From: an uncultured Aquimarina sp.
GTDB taxonomy: Bacteria > Bacteroidota > Bacteroidia > Flavobacteriales > Flavobacteriaceae
Direction: 5' to 3'
DNA length: 64,000 bases
Assembly: GCF_947492405.1 (NCBI RefSeq)
Contig: NZ_CANLMP010000001.1
Span: 248,001 to 312,000 of the forward strand
In this document: positions 7,535-17,065 of the stretch, one piece after another
Position numbering within the stretch: position 1 is the first letter of the stretch
Layout of the letters: each line of letters starts with the position of its first letter
Notes under the pieces: model-generated
Databases searched by the model: none
What the model was told of the DNA's origin: nothing
Seen by the model: the letters and a program-made list of their open reading frames with translations, nothing else
Position numbers and translations under genes: made by a program

Positions 7535-8959
7535 ATGGATATAGCTAAAGAAATAACATTAACTACAGAAGAGCAGCAAATTATTAATGCAGATTTAGCT
7601 CACAATTATCAGATTGTCCCAAAAGAAGATAAAGGAAACAGCACTAGCTTTTATATATCAGAAACTGTTGCAAAAGATACTGTCAAAGAAGAGTTAGAGT
7701 TGATCATGGGTAAAACGGTGATATTGCATGAGGTTACTCCTGAAACCATTAATAGAGCGCTGGTTTTATATTATAGAACGGGTAATACTAGTAAAACTCA
7801 AAATACAACTAAGTCGGAAAACTTCAGATCAACATCTCAAGATTTTTTAGAGGAACTGATTTTCGAAGCAAAAGCAATAGGAAGTAGTGATATTCATTTT
7901 GAAGTTTTTAAAGATGAAGCCAGAATTCGTTATCGTATCGATGGAAAACTTACTGAGAAATATAAAATAGAAAAAGAAAATTATCTTGAATTAGTTAACA
8001 AGATCAAAATCAAATCCAATCTTGATATTACTGAGAAAAGATTACCGCAAGATGGTCGTATTAATTATGATGAATTTGATATTAGAGTTTCTATTTTACC
8101 AACATTGCACGGTGAAAAAATCGTGATGCGTATACTAGGAAGAGATACAGCACATCTTAGTATGGATAAGCTGGGAATGGAACAAAAGGAAAAAGAACTA
8201 TATCAAGAAGCATTAAAAGCATCCAAAGGAATTATACTGATCAGCGGTCCGACAGGTTCTGGTAAGACAACTACCTTGTATGCTAGCTTAAAAGAATTAA
8301 ATAAAGTTACCAGCAATATAGTTACGGTAGAAGATCCAATTGAATATACGTTAAAAGGAATTAACCAAGTTCAACTTAGAGAAGACATTGGATTAACGTT
8401 TACCAGTGCATTAAAAACATTCCTAAGACAAGATCCTGATATCATTATGTTGGGTGAGATCAGGGATGGAGCTACTGCCGAGATGGCAATTAGAGCAAGT
8501 CTTACTGGTCATTTAGTATTATCTACTATTCATACAAATTCTGCTTTAGGAACAATTTCCAGATTAATTGATATGGGAGTACCGGCTTTTCTTATTGCAG
8601 AAACACTGAAAATTTCTGTAGCGCAACGATTGGTAAGAAAATTATGTGATTCTTGTAAAGAACATTCCGTTTTAGAAGGAAATGAATATAAGAATGATGC
8701 TTTTATAGGACTTAAAGAACATTGGATTTCTAAAGGATGCGAACATTGTCACTATACAGGATATAAAGGAAGAACAGCAATTTATGAGATCATACCGATT
8801 GATAGTGTATTAACTCAGGAAATAAAGAAAAATTCAACAAATCTGGAAGAATCCATTTCAGATTATACAGAATCGAGTTTGTCGGGGAAAGCAATTCGAT
8901 TAGTACAAAATGGAATAACATCAATTGAGGAGGTATACTCAATTATTATAGAAAAATAA
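7535..8959 (+). CDS. gspE: Secretion/pilus assembly ATPase GspE/PilB
   Basis: 474 residues from the ATG at 7535. A shorter N1 domain is followed by the ATPase: Walker A GPTGSGKT at 238-245, Asp box EDPIEY, Walker B IIMLGE at 303-308, and the His box with TGHLVLSTIHTN. The tetracysteine zinc site of GspE/PilB is intact (C371, C374, C402, C405). It is the cytoplasmic motor that drives pseudopilus extension and docks on GspF. The start overlaps no neighbour: the ATG falls just after the TAA of the peptidase gene. Upstream TTG at 7505 is in frame but lies inside the peptidase gene. Confidence 0.95.
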   Translation: MDIAKEITLTTEEQQIINADLAHNYQIVPKEDKGNSTSFYISETVAKDTVKEELELIMGKTVILHEVTPETINRALVLYYRTGNTSKTQNTTKSENFRSTSQDFLEELIFEAKAIGSSDIHFEVFKDEARIRYRIDGKLTEKYKIEKENYLELVNKIKIKSNLDITEKRLPQDGRINYDEFDIRVSILPTLHGEKIVMRILGRDTAHLSMDKLGMEQKEKELYQEALKASKGIILISGPTGSGKTTTLYASLKELNKVTSNIVTVEDPIEYTLKGINQVQLREDIGLTFTSALKTFLRQDPDIIMLGEIRDGATAEMAIRASLTGHLVLSTIHTNSALGTISRLIDMGVPAFLIAETLKISVAQRLVRKLCDSCKEHSVLEGNEYKNDAFIGLKEHWISKGCEHCHYTGYKGRTAIYEIIPIDSVLTQEIKKNSTNLEESISDYTESSLSGKAIRLVQNGITSIEEVYSIIIEK

Positions 8960-8962
8960 AGA

Positions 8963-10885
8963 ATGATAAGGAAAATACTATTAATTAGCTATCTCCTAGC
9001 GATCCAGGTATTGTGTGCTCAGAATACACAAATGACGGTCGAAGAAAAATTAGAAGAAATTGCCAAAACAAAGATAGGTTTAGAAGAAATAACTCAAATG
9101 GATGTTTCTGGTTTAACCCTTTTTGAGATCATAACCTCATTGGGAGAAGAACATAAACTTAATGTAGTAGCAGACCCTGGACTAAGTCAAATGGTTACAA
9201 GTAACTTTTTTGACGTAAAAGTAAAAGATGTTTTTCTTTTTCTAATTAGAACTTATGATCTGGAAGTGGAATTTATGAATAATATTATTGTTTTTAAACA
9301 ACGAGAAATTGTTAAGGAATTACCCAAACCAAAGCCTAAAAAAGAATTAGATATTAACTATAGTAAGCAAAATGATTTCCTTTCTGTAAAACTTAAAAAC
9401 GATTCTTTACCATCAGTAGCAGCAAAAATTACAGAATTAGCTAATAAAAATATAGTGCTAGCACCAGATGTTAAGAATATGAGTATTTCGGCTTATATTA
9501 TTAACCGACCATTTGATCAGGTAATTGACATGATTGCGAAGTCTAATCAGTTGATCGCTGAGCGAGATGATAATGGTTTTTATTTTCTTTCCAAAGATGC
9601 AGAGTTACAGACTCCAACAAATAACGGAAGTAGAAATAATAGTAGAAGGAGGTCTTCATCAAGATCTTCTGCTAAAAATGTTTCTGGTGATTTGGAGATT
9701 AAATTAAACGATAACGGGTATTTGAACATAAAAGCATTTGATGCTAATGCGACGGAAATAATTACTCAGGCTGCAGAGTTATTAAAGCTTGGTTATGCAA
9801 TGTATGACAAACCTGATGAAATTATCACAACAATTTTTTCTGAAGAAATAGATTTTGATAGTTTATTAGAACATGTATTTAGAGGAAAGAAATTTGCAGT
9901 TAACAAGTCCGATGAGTTTTACCTTATCGGAAAAGAAACTACAGCAGGGTTAAGAACTACAGAGTTAATCCAACTAGAGAATAGAACTATCGAATCTGTG
10001 TTAGCAACATTACCTAAATCCTTGACTCAAGATGTAGAAGTTCAGGAGTTTGTGGAATTAAACGGAATGCTGGTTTCTGGATCAAAACCAGTTATTATGG
10101 AATTAGCGCAAGTTATTCGTAAACTGGATAAAGTAGTGCCTTTGGTACAAATAGAAGTACTTGTAGTTCAGTATAACAAATCCTATGACATTCAGACAGG
10201 GTTACAAGGAATTCTGGGTGATGGTTCAGAAGATATAAAAACAGGAGGAGTAATTTTTCCTAACACAGATGTTACAGTAAACTCTAGTTCAATCAATCAA
10301 TTAATAGATGCGTTTAATGGACTTGGAATTATTAATATTGGTAAAGTAACTAAAAACTTCTATGCCAATCTTAGTGCTCTGGAAAACAATTCTATTGTGA
10401 ATCTAAAATCAACACCTAAGATCGCTACATTGAGTGGGCATGAAGCAAGTATTTCTATTGGAGAAACCGATTATTACTTTGAACAAACAAATAGGTTAAT
10501 CAACACTGGAGTCAATGATAATATTCTGCAATCTGGTCAATGGAAACCAACAGAGGCAAATTTAAGTGTAAACATAAAACCTTTCGTATCTCTGGATGAG
10601 CATGTAACTTTGGAAATTTCAGTAGAAAAAAGTGCCTTTTTAGGTAGAGCAGGAGAGAATGCCCCACCAAGCAAGTCTACTCAAAAATTCGAATCATTGA
10701 TTAGAGTACGAAATAATGAAATGATATTATTAGGAGGACTAGATGAATTAGAACGAGAAAACTCGGGTAGTGGTACTCCTGTTTTATCAAGAATACCAGT
10801 GATAAAATGGTTTTTTAGCAGTAAAAGAAAAGCCAGAGATAAATCAAAATTGCACGTATTTATTAAGCCAACAGTAATTTACTAA
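8963..10885 (+). CDS. gspD: Outer-membrane secretin GspD/PilQ
   Basis: 640 residues with a signal peptide (MIRKILLISYLLAIQVLCA-Q). The N-terminal N0/N1-type domains (about 45-210) are followed by a Ser/Arg-rich linker (about 220-238) and further N domains. The secretin core is recognised from VPLVQIEVLVVQYNK (about 391) to the end, with LLGGL, VPVLSRIP-like (TPVLSRIPVIKWFF) and the final LHVFIKPTVIY. It forms the outer-membrane gate for pseudopilus-driven export. The next gene starts at the overlapping TAATG (10884-10887). No lipobox is seen, so a separate pilotin may be needed; the FN3 lipoprotein at 12582 is one candidate. Confidence 0.93.
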   Translation: MIRKILLISYLLAIQVLCAQNTQMTVEEKLEEIAKTKIGLEEITQMDVSGLTLFEIITSLGEEHKLNVVADPGLSQMVTSNFFDVKVKDVFLFLIRTYDLEVEFMNNIIVFKQREIVKELPKPKPKKELDINYSKQNDFLSVKLKNDSLPSVAAKITELANKNIVLAPDVKNMSISAYIINRPFDQVIDMIAKSNQLIAERDDNGFYFLSKDAELQTPTNNGSRNNSRRRSSSRSSAKNVSGDLEIKLNDNGYLNIKAFDANATEIITQAAELLKLGYAMYDKPDEIITTIFSEEIDFDSLLEHVFRGKKFAVNKSDEFYLIGKETTAGLRTTELIQLENRTIESVLATLPKSLTQDVEVQEFVELNGMLVSGSKPVIMELAQVIRKLDKVVPLVQIEVLVVQYNKSYDIQTGLQGILGDGSEDIKTGGVIFPNTDVTVNSSSINQLIDAFNGLGIINIGKVTKNFYANLSALENNSIVNLKSTPKIATLSGHEASISIGETDYYFEQTNRLINTGVNDNILQSGQWKPTEANLSVNIKPFVSLDEHVTLEISVEKSAFLGRAGENAPPSKSTQKFESLIRVRNNEMILLGGLDELERENSGSGTPVLSRIPVIKWFFSSKRKARDKSKLHVFIKPTVIY

Positions 10886-12078
10886 TGATTCCTAAACTTC
10901 TAAATAATATCCTTTCCGGAAGCAGAATTCAATCTGTTCAGATTCATTTGGATACTGATCAGAAAGAGTATAGTTTGGTCGAAATTCAGAAGAAAAAAAA
11001 TAACCTGACTATTGTAGATCGATATACTACGCAAAGCTTTGAAGAATTGTTAACAAAGCTTTCTAAAAACAAACCTGTTATACTTGCAATAACCGGTATG
11101 GGAATATTGTCTAAGCAGGTAAAAAATGATGTAGGATATCAATCAAAAATAATATTCAATGCAGATCCTAATGATTTCTATTGGAATGAATATAGACAAG
11201 AACAAGAAATTTTTGTTTCTGTAGCAAGAACAGCAATAGTAGACAAGGAAATAGAATTATTTGATAAAGCGCAGATTTCTATAGTTGATTTTACTATTGG
11301 TCCTTTTGTTATGACTTCGTTGAGCCCTCTTATGGAAGAAAAGGAGGTGCATACAAAAAATAACATCTTACATTTTAATAAAGATTATTCATTAATAAAT
11401 TTTGAAAAAAAGCAGGAACGGAACACTTTTGAATATACTATCGGTGATGAAACTTTATCTAACATAGATATCCTTTGTTTTGCAAACGGACTTAATAACT
11501 TGTATCCAAATGATGCTATTAGTTCCGAATCTGATACAATGTCCTTAAGAAAGGAAGAATTCGCCTTTAAGAAAGCATTTAATGTTTTAGGAGTTTTTAC
11601 ACTTTCATTTTTCTTAGTTTCATTATTGATAAGCTACCTTTTATTAGGTCATTATCAAGAAGCACATCATAAAATACAGGTTGAGTTAGGTCAGCAAAAT
11701 GTAGCGTATTCTAAATTAGTTTCTTTAGAAAAAGACAAAGAGAATAAAGAAGCAATATTAAAGCAATCTGGACTTAGTGATAGTAATTTTTTAAGCTTTT
11801 ATATTGCTGAGATCACTAAAAATGTTCCATCAGAAATTAATTTAAGGGTGTTGAATATATTCCCAACTACATCTAAAATTAAAGCAGAACAGCGAATTAA
11901 TTTTAGTAATAACCTTATAGAATTAGAAGGAACGGCTTCTTCTAATGCTGAATTTACATCTTGGATAAAAGAACTTAAAAGAGAACCATGGATCAATAAC
12001 TTAGAGATTATTGATTTTCAAAGAGAGAACAGAACGAATTCTTTTAAAATTAAATTAATACTGAAATTCGATGTTTGA
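10885..12078 (+). CDS. GspL-like assembly protein (PilM-like and PilN-like parts in one chain)
   Basis: 397 residues. The N-terminal 220 residues look like a degenerate actin-fold PilM/GspL cytoplasmic domain. A single transmembrane helix (about 232-255, VLGVFTLSFFLVSLLISYLLLG) is followed by a coiled segment and a PilN-like periplasmic domain (INLRVLNIFPT, ELEGTASSNAEFTSWIKEL). The match is by architecture and operon position (between secretin and a PilO-like gene), not by strong motifs. GspL links the GspE ATPase to the inner-membrane platform. It overlaps the next gene by 8 nt. Confidence 0.78.
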   Translation: MIPKLLNNILSGSRIQSVQIHLDTDQKEYSLVEIQKKKNNLTIVDRYTTQSFEELLTKLSKNKPVILAITGMGILSKQVKNDVGYQSKIIFNADPNDFYWNEYRQEQEIFVSVARTAIVDKEIELFDKAQISIVDFTIGPFVMTSLSPLMEEKEVHTKNNILHFNKDYSLINFEKKQERNTFEYTIGDETLSNIDILCFANGLNNLYPNDAISSESDTMSLRKEEFAFKKAFNVLGVFTLSFFLVSLLISYLLLGHYQEAHHKIQVELGQQNVAYSKLVSLEKDKENKEAILKQSGLSDSNFLSFYIAEITKNVPSEINLRVLNIFPTTSKIKAEQRINFSNNLIELEGTASSNAEFTSWIKELKREPWINNLEIIDFQRENRTNSFKIKLILKFDV

Positions 12079-12598
12079 GAACCTATCATATAAAAAGAAG
12101 TTTTTTGCGTTATTAGCCTTGATGTTAGTTTTAGGTATAACAGCATATAAACGATCCTTTAGCATGACCATAGATGCAGCTCAACTGTTAGAAGAGTCTA
12201 AGCAGAAATTAGAGAAAGTAAGTAACTCTCAACAGCGCATTACTAACTTGATTGCAGAAGTATCATATTTAGATAAGCTAATAGGTAAGGAGGTCGCAAA
12301 CCCAGATATAGTTCAGCAAGAAATTCTAAATACATTTACCGAAATAAATTCGGATACTCAATTAGTAAAACTAGAAGCAATTCATAAAGCTAGTGATGAA
12401 TATTTCAATATTTATACGAATCGGTTAATTCTAACTGGTAATTATGGAGATCTTTTAAAAACTACCTATAATTATGAAAAAGCTTTTGATTTTTCTAGAG
12501 TGGTAAGTCTTCAGTTTTATATTGAAAAAGAACCAAGAACACGAAGAAAAAAATTATTTGAACAAATTATATTTCAGAATTATGAAAAAATACGTTAG
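12071..12598 (+). CDS. PilO/GspM-like inner-membrane assembly protein
   Basis: 175 residues: a short cytoplasmic start, one membrane helix (about 12-26), a coiled coil (about 36-65) and a small ferredoxin-like C-terminal domain. That is the architecture of PilO and GspM, the partner of PilN/GspL. Sequence similarity is weak in this family, so the call rests on architecture and position directly after the GspL-like gene. It overlaps its neighbours on both sides, by 8 nt upstream and 17 nt downstream. Confidence 0.72.
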   Translation: MFENLSYKKKFFALLALMLVLGITAYKRSFSMTIDAAQLLEESKQKLEKVSNSQQRITNLIAEVSYLDKLIGKEVANPDIVQQEILNTFTEINSDTQLVKLEAIHKASDEYFNIYTNRLILTGNYGDLLKTTYNYEKAFDFSRVVSLQFYIEKEPRTRRKKLFEQIIFQNYEKIR

Positions 12599-13553
12599 TT
12601 ATATTGCTATTGTGTGCGTAAGCTTTTTTACAGGCTGTGATGATATTATTGAAGATGATATTACCAATGATATTGTAACGACTAATGCACCAGAGGATAT
12701 GGCACAGATTCAAGGAAATTCTGTGCAGTTTAGATGGAACGGAATTGATGGAGCAGATGAGTATCGCATACAAATTAACAATAAAGTTTCAAACAGCATT
12801 ATCTTAGATTCTCTTGTTAATACTACTCTTTTTGATTATACTATGAATCCAGGATCGTATCAATGGAGAGTAAGAGGAGAAAATTTTGCATACCAGACAG
12901 CATATTCTTTTAATTCAGATTTTGAGGTAATTTCGTCAATAGATCTTTCTGATCAAGTAGTAACATTAGAACGTCCTCTTAATGAGGAATTTCTAAATAA
13001 TACGGATATTACTTTTTCTTGGCAATCAATTAGTACAGCTACTTCTTATAAGATCAAGATTTCGAAAATAAATGAAACTTCGGAAACCCTTATTTTTGAT
13101 AATGATGATAATAATATTAGCGGCACATCTATTACCATAGGAAATTCAGTAATACCAGAAGATGCTAGATATAAATGGGAAATACAAGCTTTAAATGATT
13201 CAAGTATGACCATGTTTTTTTCGAATTTCTTTTCTATAGATACTCAGAATCCTCCAGAACCAGTTTTAACAGAACCAACTACAGGGCAGACAGGTTCCGT
13301 AAATCAAGAAATCAGTTTTAAATGGTCCTATACGGATACAGGAGCCATTACATCTGGAATAACAAGCACCATCCAGATAGCTACAGATGATAGTTTTAAT
13401 GACGTTATAGAAACAAATTCCAATCCGCTTACTGCAGATGAGTATACATTTACTTTTACGGTAGCCGACACTTATTTTTGGAGAGTAAAAGGCGAAGATG
13501 ATGCCGGAAATTCTGGTGAGTTTAGTGCTGCAAATCAAATTATTATTAATTAA
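12582..13553 (+). CDS. Lipoprotein with fibronectin type III-like domains, in the secretion operon
   Basis: 323 residues from the ATG at 12582. The first residues form a lipoprotein signal (MKKYVSYIAIVCVSFFTGC-DD), then come three FN3-like domains with the pattern FRWNGIDGADEYRIQI, FSWQSISTATSYKIKI and FKWSYTDTG, each ending in a tyrosine-corner-like segment. An upstream ATG at 12522 is in frame, but the lipobox sets the start at 12582. FN3 lipoproteins are not a standard part of T2SS. It may act as an outer-membrane pilotin-like or substrate-binding factor; this is inferred from its place between the pilO-like and gspC-like genes. Confidence 0.8.
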   Translation: MKKYVSYIAIVCVSFFTGCDDIIEDDITNDIVTTNAPEDMAQIQGNSVQFRWNGIDGADEYRIQINNKVSNSIILDSLVNTTLFDYTMNPGSYQWRVRGENFAYQTAYSFNSDFEVISSIDLSDQVVTLERPLNEEFLNNTDITFSWQSISTATSYKIKISKINETSETLIFDNDDNNISGTSITIGNSVIPEDARYKWEIQALNDSSMTMFFSNFFSIDTQNPPEPVLTEPTTGQTGSVNQEISFKWSYTDTGAITSGITSTIQIATDDSFNDVIETNSNPLTADEYTFTFTVADTYFWRVKGEDDAGNSGEFSAANQIIIN

Positions 13554-14041
13554 TGCAAAAGAAAAAGATTAATAAAGTTTTGATTATAGCAGTTGCTCTG
13601 ATTTGGGGAGTGGTCATTTACAAGTTTGCCGCTCCATATTTCCTAACCAATGATGTAGTAGTTACAGCAGATGCTCTTGTTAATCCTCCGAAAATATTTT
13701 TACGAAAGAAAGATACTTTTAATCTCAATATACCAAATAGAGATCCTTTTTTAGGTAAAACCATGAGTAAAAGAAAGCCTAAAGTATTTGTTTCTTCTAA
13801 GCCTGAAAAGAAGTCACGATCCAAAACAGTTGTATCTAAGAACTGGCCTAGAATTGAATATTTAGGTTTTATAAAATCAAAAGAGAGTACATCTAGATTA
13901 GGATTGTTACGAGTTAATGGCGTTTTAAAAAGAGTGAGGAATGGAGCCGATATACAAGGGGTTAAAGTAAAAAGTATTTCTCTAGATAAGATAACTCTGC
14001 AATTCCAAAAAGACGTCAAAGATTTTAAAAAGGCTAATTAA
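13553..14041 (+). CDS. GspC/PilP-like periplasmic coupling protein
   Basis: 162 residues with one N-terminal membrane helix (about 8-26), a Pro/Lys/Ser-rich linker and a C-terminal HR-type beta domain (about 97-155: WPRIEYLGFIKS, LLRVNGVLKRVRNGADIQG). This is the layout of GspC and PilP, which join the inner-membrane platform to the secretin. The start overlaps the stop of the FN3 lipoprotein gene (TAATG). It is the last gene of the operon; a strong hairpin terminator follows within 80 nt. Confidence 0.8.
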   Translation: MQKKKINKVLIIAVALIWGVVIYKFAAPYFLTNDVVVTADALVNPPKIFLRKKDTFNLNIPNRDPFLGKTMSKRKPKVFVSSKPEKKSRSKTVVSKNWPRIEYLGFIKSKESTSRLGLLRVNGVLKRVRNGADIQGVKVKSISLDKITLQFQKDVKDFKKAN

Positions 14042-14116
14042 AAGATAATTATTAGGTACTGAAAGTAGTAACAAATAATTAGTGTTTAATCTCACAATAT
14101 AGTGTTAGAAATAAGG

Positions 14117-14149
14117 CTGTGATACGTTAAATTGTATCACGGTATTTTT
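14117..14149 (+). terminator. Rho-independent terminator of the secretion operon
   Basis: GTGATAC (14119-14125) pairs with GTATCAC (14134-14140), extended by a G-U and a C-G pair outside, around an 8-nt loop, and is followed by TATTTTTAT. Confidence 0.8.
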
Positions 14150-14458
14150 ATGACTTTATTTTTTTTGAAAAAAAACGGATTTTCATGGTAACATTTCAAT
14201 TGTTAAAGACATAAATATATGGAGAAAAGTAAAATGCTTTATTATTTATTGAATATTTGAATAATAAAACGATATTAATTAATTATTAATGTATTGGGTA
14301 ATAGTTGTTTATAATTTTTTAAATAAATTTTTGAAGAAATCATACGTTTTTGAATTAATTATTATTAGATAATTAAACATTAAAAACTTTACGGTTTTAA
14401 CTTATTTTTTTATTTTTTTTAACATATATTTGCCCTCCCAAAATAAAAGTTAACCATC
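14150..14458. other. AT-rich intergenic region after the secretion operon
   Basis: About 310 nt with no gene that I can support. Very AT-rich with repeated ATTATTAAT-like runs, consistent with an upstream region for the promoter at 14425-14432. Confidence 0.6.
14425..14432 (+). promoter_or_regulatory. Promoter -7 element ahead of the OmpH-like gene
   Basis: TATATTTG matches TAnnTTTG exactly, 26 nt before the TTG start at 14459. The -33 region is T-rich without a clear TTTG. Confidence 0.5.
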
Positions 14459-14965
14459 TTGAAAAAAAATTACACCGCTTTGCTGGTAATATGCAATGTT
14501 TTGCTCTTAATTACCATATTCGTCCTATTTTCTTTTTTTAATAGATCCGAATCTAATATTGTTTATGTTGACAATGTTACATTGTTTAATGGGTTTAACA
14601 TGTCTAAGGATCTTGGAAAGATCAACAATGAGAAAATTACAAAACAAAAGAAAAAACTTGATAGTCTGTATACGATCTATTCAATCTTCAAAGAACAGAA
14701 AAATACAGAAAAAGCTACTGCATTAGAAAATCAGCTAAGATCAGAAGATCAAGAGTTAAGAAAAATTAACGAGTATTTTTCTAATGAAATGAGCCAACAA
14801 GTCTGGAATCGACTGAATCAATATATTAAGGAATACGGAGAAGCTAATCAATATAAAATCATACTTGGAACTCAAGGTAATGGTAATATTATGTTTGCTC
14901 AAGACGGAGTAGATATTACTACAACAGTATTAGAATATGCTAATACGAAATACGAAGGGAATTAA
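14459..14965 (+). CDS. OmpH/Skp-family periplasmic chaperone-like protein
   Basis: 168 residues. An N-terminal membrane anchor or signal (about 6-27) is followed by a start typical for the family (NIVYVDNVTLFNGF), a long charged coiled coil (about 55-125) and a small beta end (YKIILGTQGNGNIMFAQDGVDIT). Bacteroidetes OmpH-like proteins help outer-membrane or secreted proteins cross the periplasm. The start is TTG. It has its own promoter and stands at the head of the group that leads into the large secreted proteins, so a chaperone role for them is plausible but inferred. Confidence 0.82.
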   Translation: MKKNYTALLVICNVLLLITIFVLFSFFNRSESNIVYVDNVTLFNGFNMSKDLGKINNEKITKQKKKLDSLYTIYSIFKEQKNTEKATALENQLRSEDQELRKINEYFSNEMSQQVWNRLNQYIKEYGEANQYKIILGTQGNGNIMFAQDGVDITTTVLEYANTKYEGN

Positions 14966-14985
14966 TAAAATTTATAGGAATCAAT

Positions 14986-15005
14986 AATTGCGTATATACG
15001 CAATT
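14986..15005 (+). terminator. Perfect 20-nt palindrome between the OmpH-like and fibre-like genes
   Basis: AATTGCGTAT mirrored by ATACGCAATT, then TTAAAAAAG. It may be an attenuating terminator or an operator, ending only 14 nt before the ATG at 15020. Confidence 0.45.
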
Positions 15006-15019
15006 TTAAAAAAGAATGT

Positions 15020-16420
15020 ATGAGAATAATAACTACTAAACTATTTGTGGTATTTGCATTTACCTCATTTGTCACTTTTGCACAAAATAACACTACAAAT
15101 CAAGGAGTTAACTCTGGAGAGCTAGGAAATAATAATAGTTTTTTTGGTGGAAATTCTGGACGTGATAATACAGCCAATAATAATAGTTTTTTTGGAGCAA
15201 ACTCTGGTCAGAGTAATACTACAGGACAAACAAATGTTTTTGTAGGACGAAATTCTGGTCGTAATAATGTAGAAGGAAGTAATAATGTTTTTAACGGGAA
15301 CTCTGCTGGGTTCAGTAATGCTTCTGGAAATTTTAATACGTTTTTAGGTACTTTTGCCGGTAGGGAGAATATTGATGGGAGAAGAAATGTTTTTGTAGGA
15401 GGTAATGCTGGACGGAATTCAACTGGTAATGCAAATATTCTTATTGGATATAGAGCTGGTTTTAATGAAACTGGAAACAATAAATTAATTATTGAAAATT
15501 CGGATTCAGATACTCCTTTAGTCTACGGAGACTTCGCTACGGATCAATTTGGTATTAATACCAATACCATTCCTGATGGTTATAATTTTGCTGTGGGTGG
15601 AGGAGCTAGTATCGATGGAAGTGTAAAGGCTGCAACGTTAGATATAGAAGCTCCGGATAATTCAGAGGATTGGCTGCCAGTTACTATTGGTCGAGAAGTA
15701 AAGCCTTTTACTAGAAATTTTAATTTTGTAGTTTCTCCTAGCACTAGTACTAATGAATTGTTAGGGTTTAGTATAGTTGATAAAAATTTAATTTCTAGAC
15801 AGGATAATTATTTCCGAGATGATTTCACAAGAATTTCATATATGAGTAATAGAAATCAATACATTTTTTCATTAGATCATAATGATAGACAAGGACAAGA
15901 TCAGGCAGCGATACAAATGCCGTTAACAAACTCTAAAATTGTAATTGCTGGATTCGGAGATTATTTAGAAGATCAAGGACATAAATTTATCGTAAAAGAT
16001 GGTACTGCATTGATTGAAAATGCTATTTATACTAACGGCAGAATAGCTATTGGTACGACAGAAGATGATCCTGGATATGCACTTACAGTAAAAGGAAAAG
16101 TACACGTACAGGAAGTAAAAGTTGATCTTCTTGGAGTCCTTGCACCTGATTATGTATTCTATGAAGATTATAAACTAAAAACTTTAGAACAAGTTGAAGA
16201 TTATATTGATCAAGAAGGACACTTGCCTAATATTCCATCTGCATCAGAAATGGAATCACAAGGAGTGAATCTAAAAGAGATGAATATGAGGTTACTGGAG
16301 AAAGTAGAGGAACTTACATTATATACGATTGCACAAGAAAAAGCGATTAAAGAACAACAAGAAGCAAACGATGCGTTAGAAAAACGTTTACAAAAGCTAG
16401 AAAAATTGTTACAGCAATAA
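15020..16420 (+). CDS. Fibre-like surface protein with NSG-rich repeats and C-terminal coiled coil
   Basis: 466 residues with a signal peptide (ending VTFA-Q). Residues about 35-160 hold about six repeats of 21-27 residues with the pattern NNSFFGxNSGxxN or NVFVGxNAGRN, as in head/stalk repeats of Bacteroidetes adhesins and tail-fibre-like proteins. The C-terminal segment (about 355-466) has the widespread Bacteroidetes signature EVKVDLLGVLAPDYVFYEDY and GHLPNIPSASEM, followed by a long coiled coil likely to trimerise. It is probably exposed on the surface. Whether the pseudopilin machine or another route exports it is not visible. Confidence 0.75.
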   Translation: MRIITTKLFVVFAFTSFVTFAQNNTTNQGVNSGELGNNNSFFGGNSGRDNTANNNSFFGANSGQSNTTGQTNVFVGRNSGRNNVEGSNNVFNGNSAGFSNASGNFNTFLGTFAGRENIDGRRNVFVGGNAGRNSTGNANILIGYRAGFNETGNNKLIIENSDSDTPLVYGDFATDQFGINTNTIPDGYNFAVGGGASIDGSVKAATLDIEAPDNSEDWLPVTIGREVKPFTRNFNFVVSPSTSTNELLGFSIVDKNLISRQDNYFRDDFTRISYMSNRNQYIFSLDHNDRQGQDQAAIQMPLTNSKIVIAGFGDYLEDQGHKFIVKDGTALIENAIYTNGRIAIGTTEDDPGYALTVKGKVHVQEVKVDLLGVLAPDYVFYEDYKLKTLEQVEDYIDQEGHLPNIPSASEMESQGVNLKEMNMRLLEKVEELTLYTIAQEKAIKEQQEANDALEKRLQKLEKLLQQ

Positions 16421-16450
16421 TCGCAAAATTTAATCACCATTTTTAGAATT

Positions 16451-17044
16451 ATGATGTTCAAAAAGAAAAATATGCTCTTTTTGATTGGGATCTTATTGTT
16501 TGTATCCTGCCAAAAGGAAAAGAAAATTCCGTTGTCAGATACAGAATATAAGCTGTTTAATTTGGAACAAGCTGGTTGGAAATCCAAATCTGTTTCGCAT
16601 CTGTTTTCCGATATAACATACAAGGCTACATTGGTTCCGTTACAATATTATATTCTAAAAAATGAAGGAAATAGGGATTTAGAAAAAATAGATTCCGTTT
16701 ATGAATCCCTTAAAAATGAACGAATTATAGAAGTGGAGTTTCAGCAAGAAAAAGAGGATGATTTGTTAAAAGATATCTATACAAATAGAGATTATGAAAC
16801 TTCAGTCAAGTATATGTCTTTTTATATAGAAAAGGATTTTAAGGCGATAACACAAAAAGGTGATACTGTCAATTGTTCTGGAGTAACATTCGAGCGTAAT
16901 TTCAAAGTTACACCTTTTAAAAGACTATTACTTCATTTTGGTAATATTCCAGAAGAAGAAAATATAAAACTTATTTACCAAGATAATTTATTTGGTAATG
17001 GATTAATGAAATTCAATTTCAAAGAAACACCTATTAAGTTATAA
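16451..17044 (+). CDS. Lipoprotein of unknown function
   Basis: 197 residues with a lipoprotein signal peptide ending LLFVSC-Q. The rest is a mixed alpha/beta soluble domain with two further Tyr-rich strands (YETSVKYMSFYIEKDF, CSGVTFERNF). I do not recognise a family. It is 30 nt after the fibre gene and 21 nt before the 2080-aa gene, so it is probably co-transcribed with them and anchored in the periplasm or outer membrane. Confidence 0.72.
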   Translation: MMFKKKNMLFLIGILLFVSCQKEKKIPLSDTEYKLFNLEQAGWKSKSVSHLFSDITYKATLVPLQYYILKNEGNRDLEKIDSVYESLKNERIIEVEFQQEKEDDLLKDIYTNRDYETSVKYMSFYIEKDFKAITQKGDTVNCSGVTFERNFKVTPFKRLLLHFGNIPEEENIKLIYQDNLFGNGLMKFNFKETPIKL

Positions 17045-17065
17045 AATTATAACACACTAAGTGAT

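Noticed and set aside
14042..14458. Search for tRNA or small RNA in the AT-rich gap
   Set aside because: No cloverleaf or conserved motif; only a terminator and a promoter element.
15208..15480. Minus-strand frame with regular Pro/Leu repeats
   Set aside because: It mirrors the NSG-rich repeats of the fibre protein on the plus strand.
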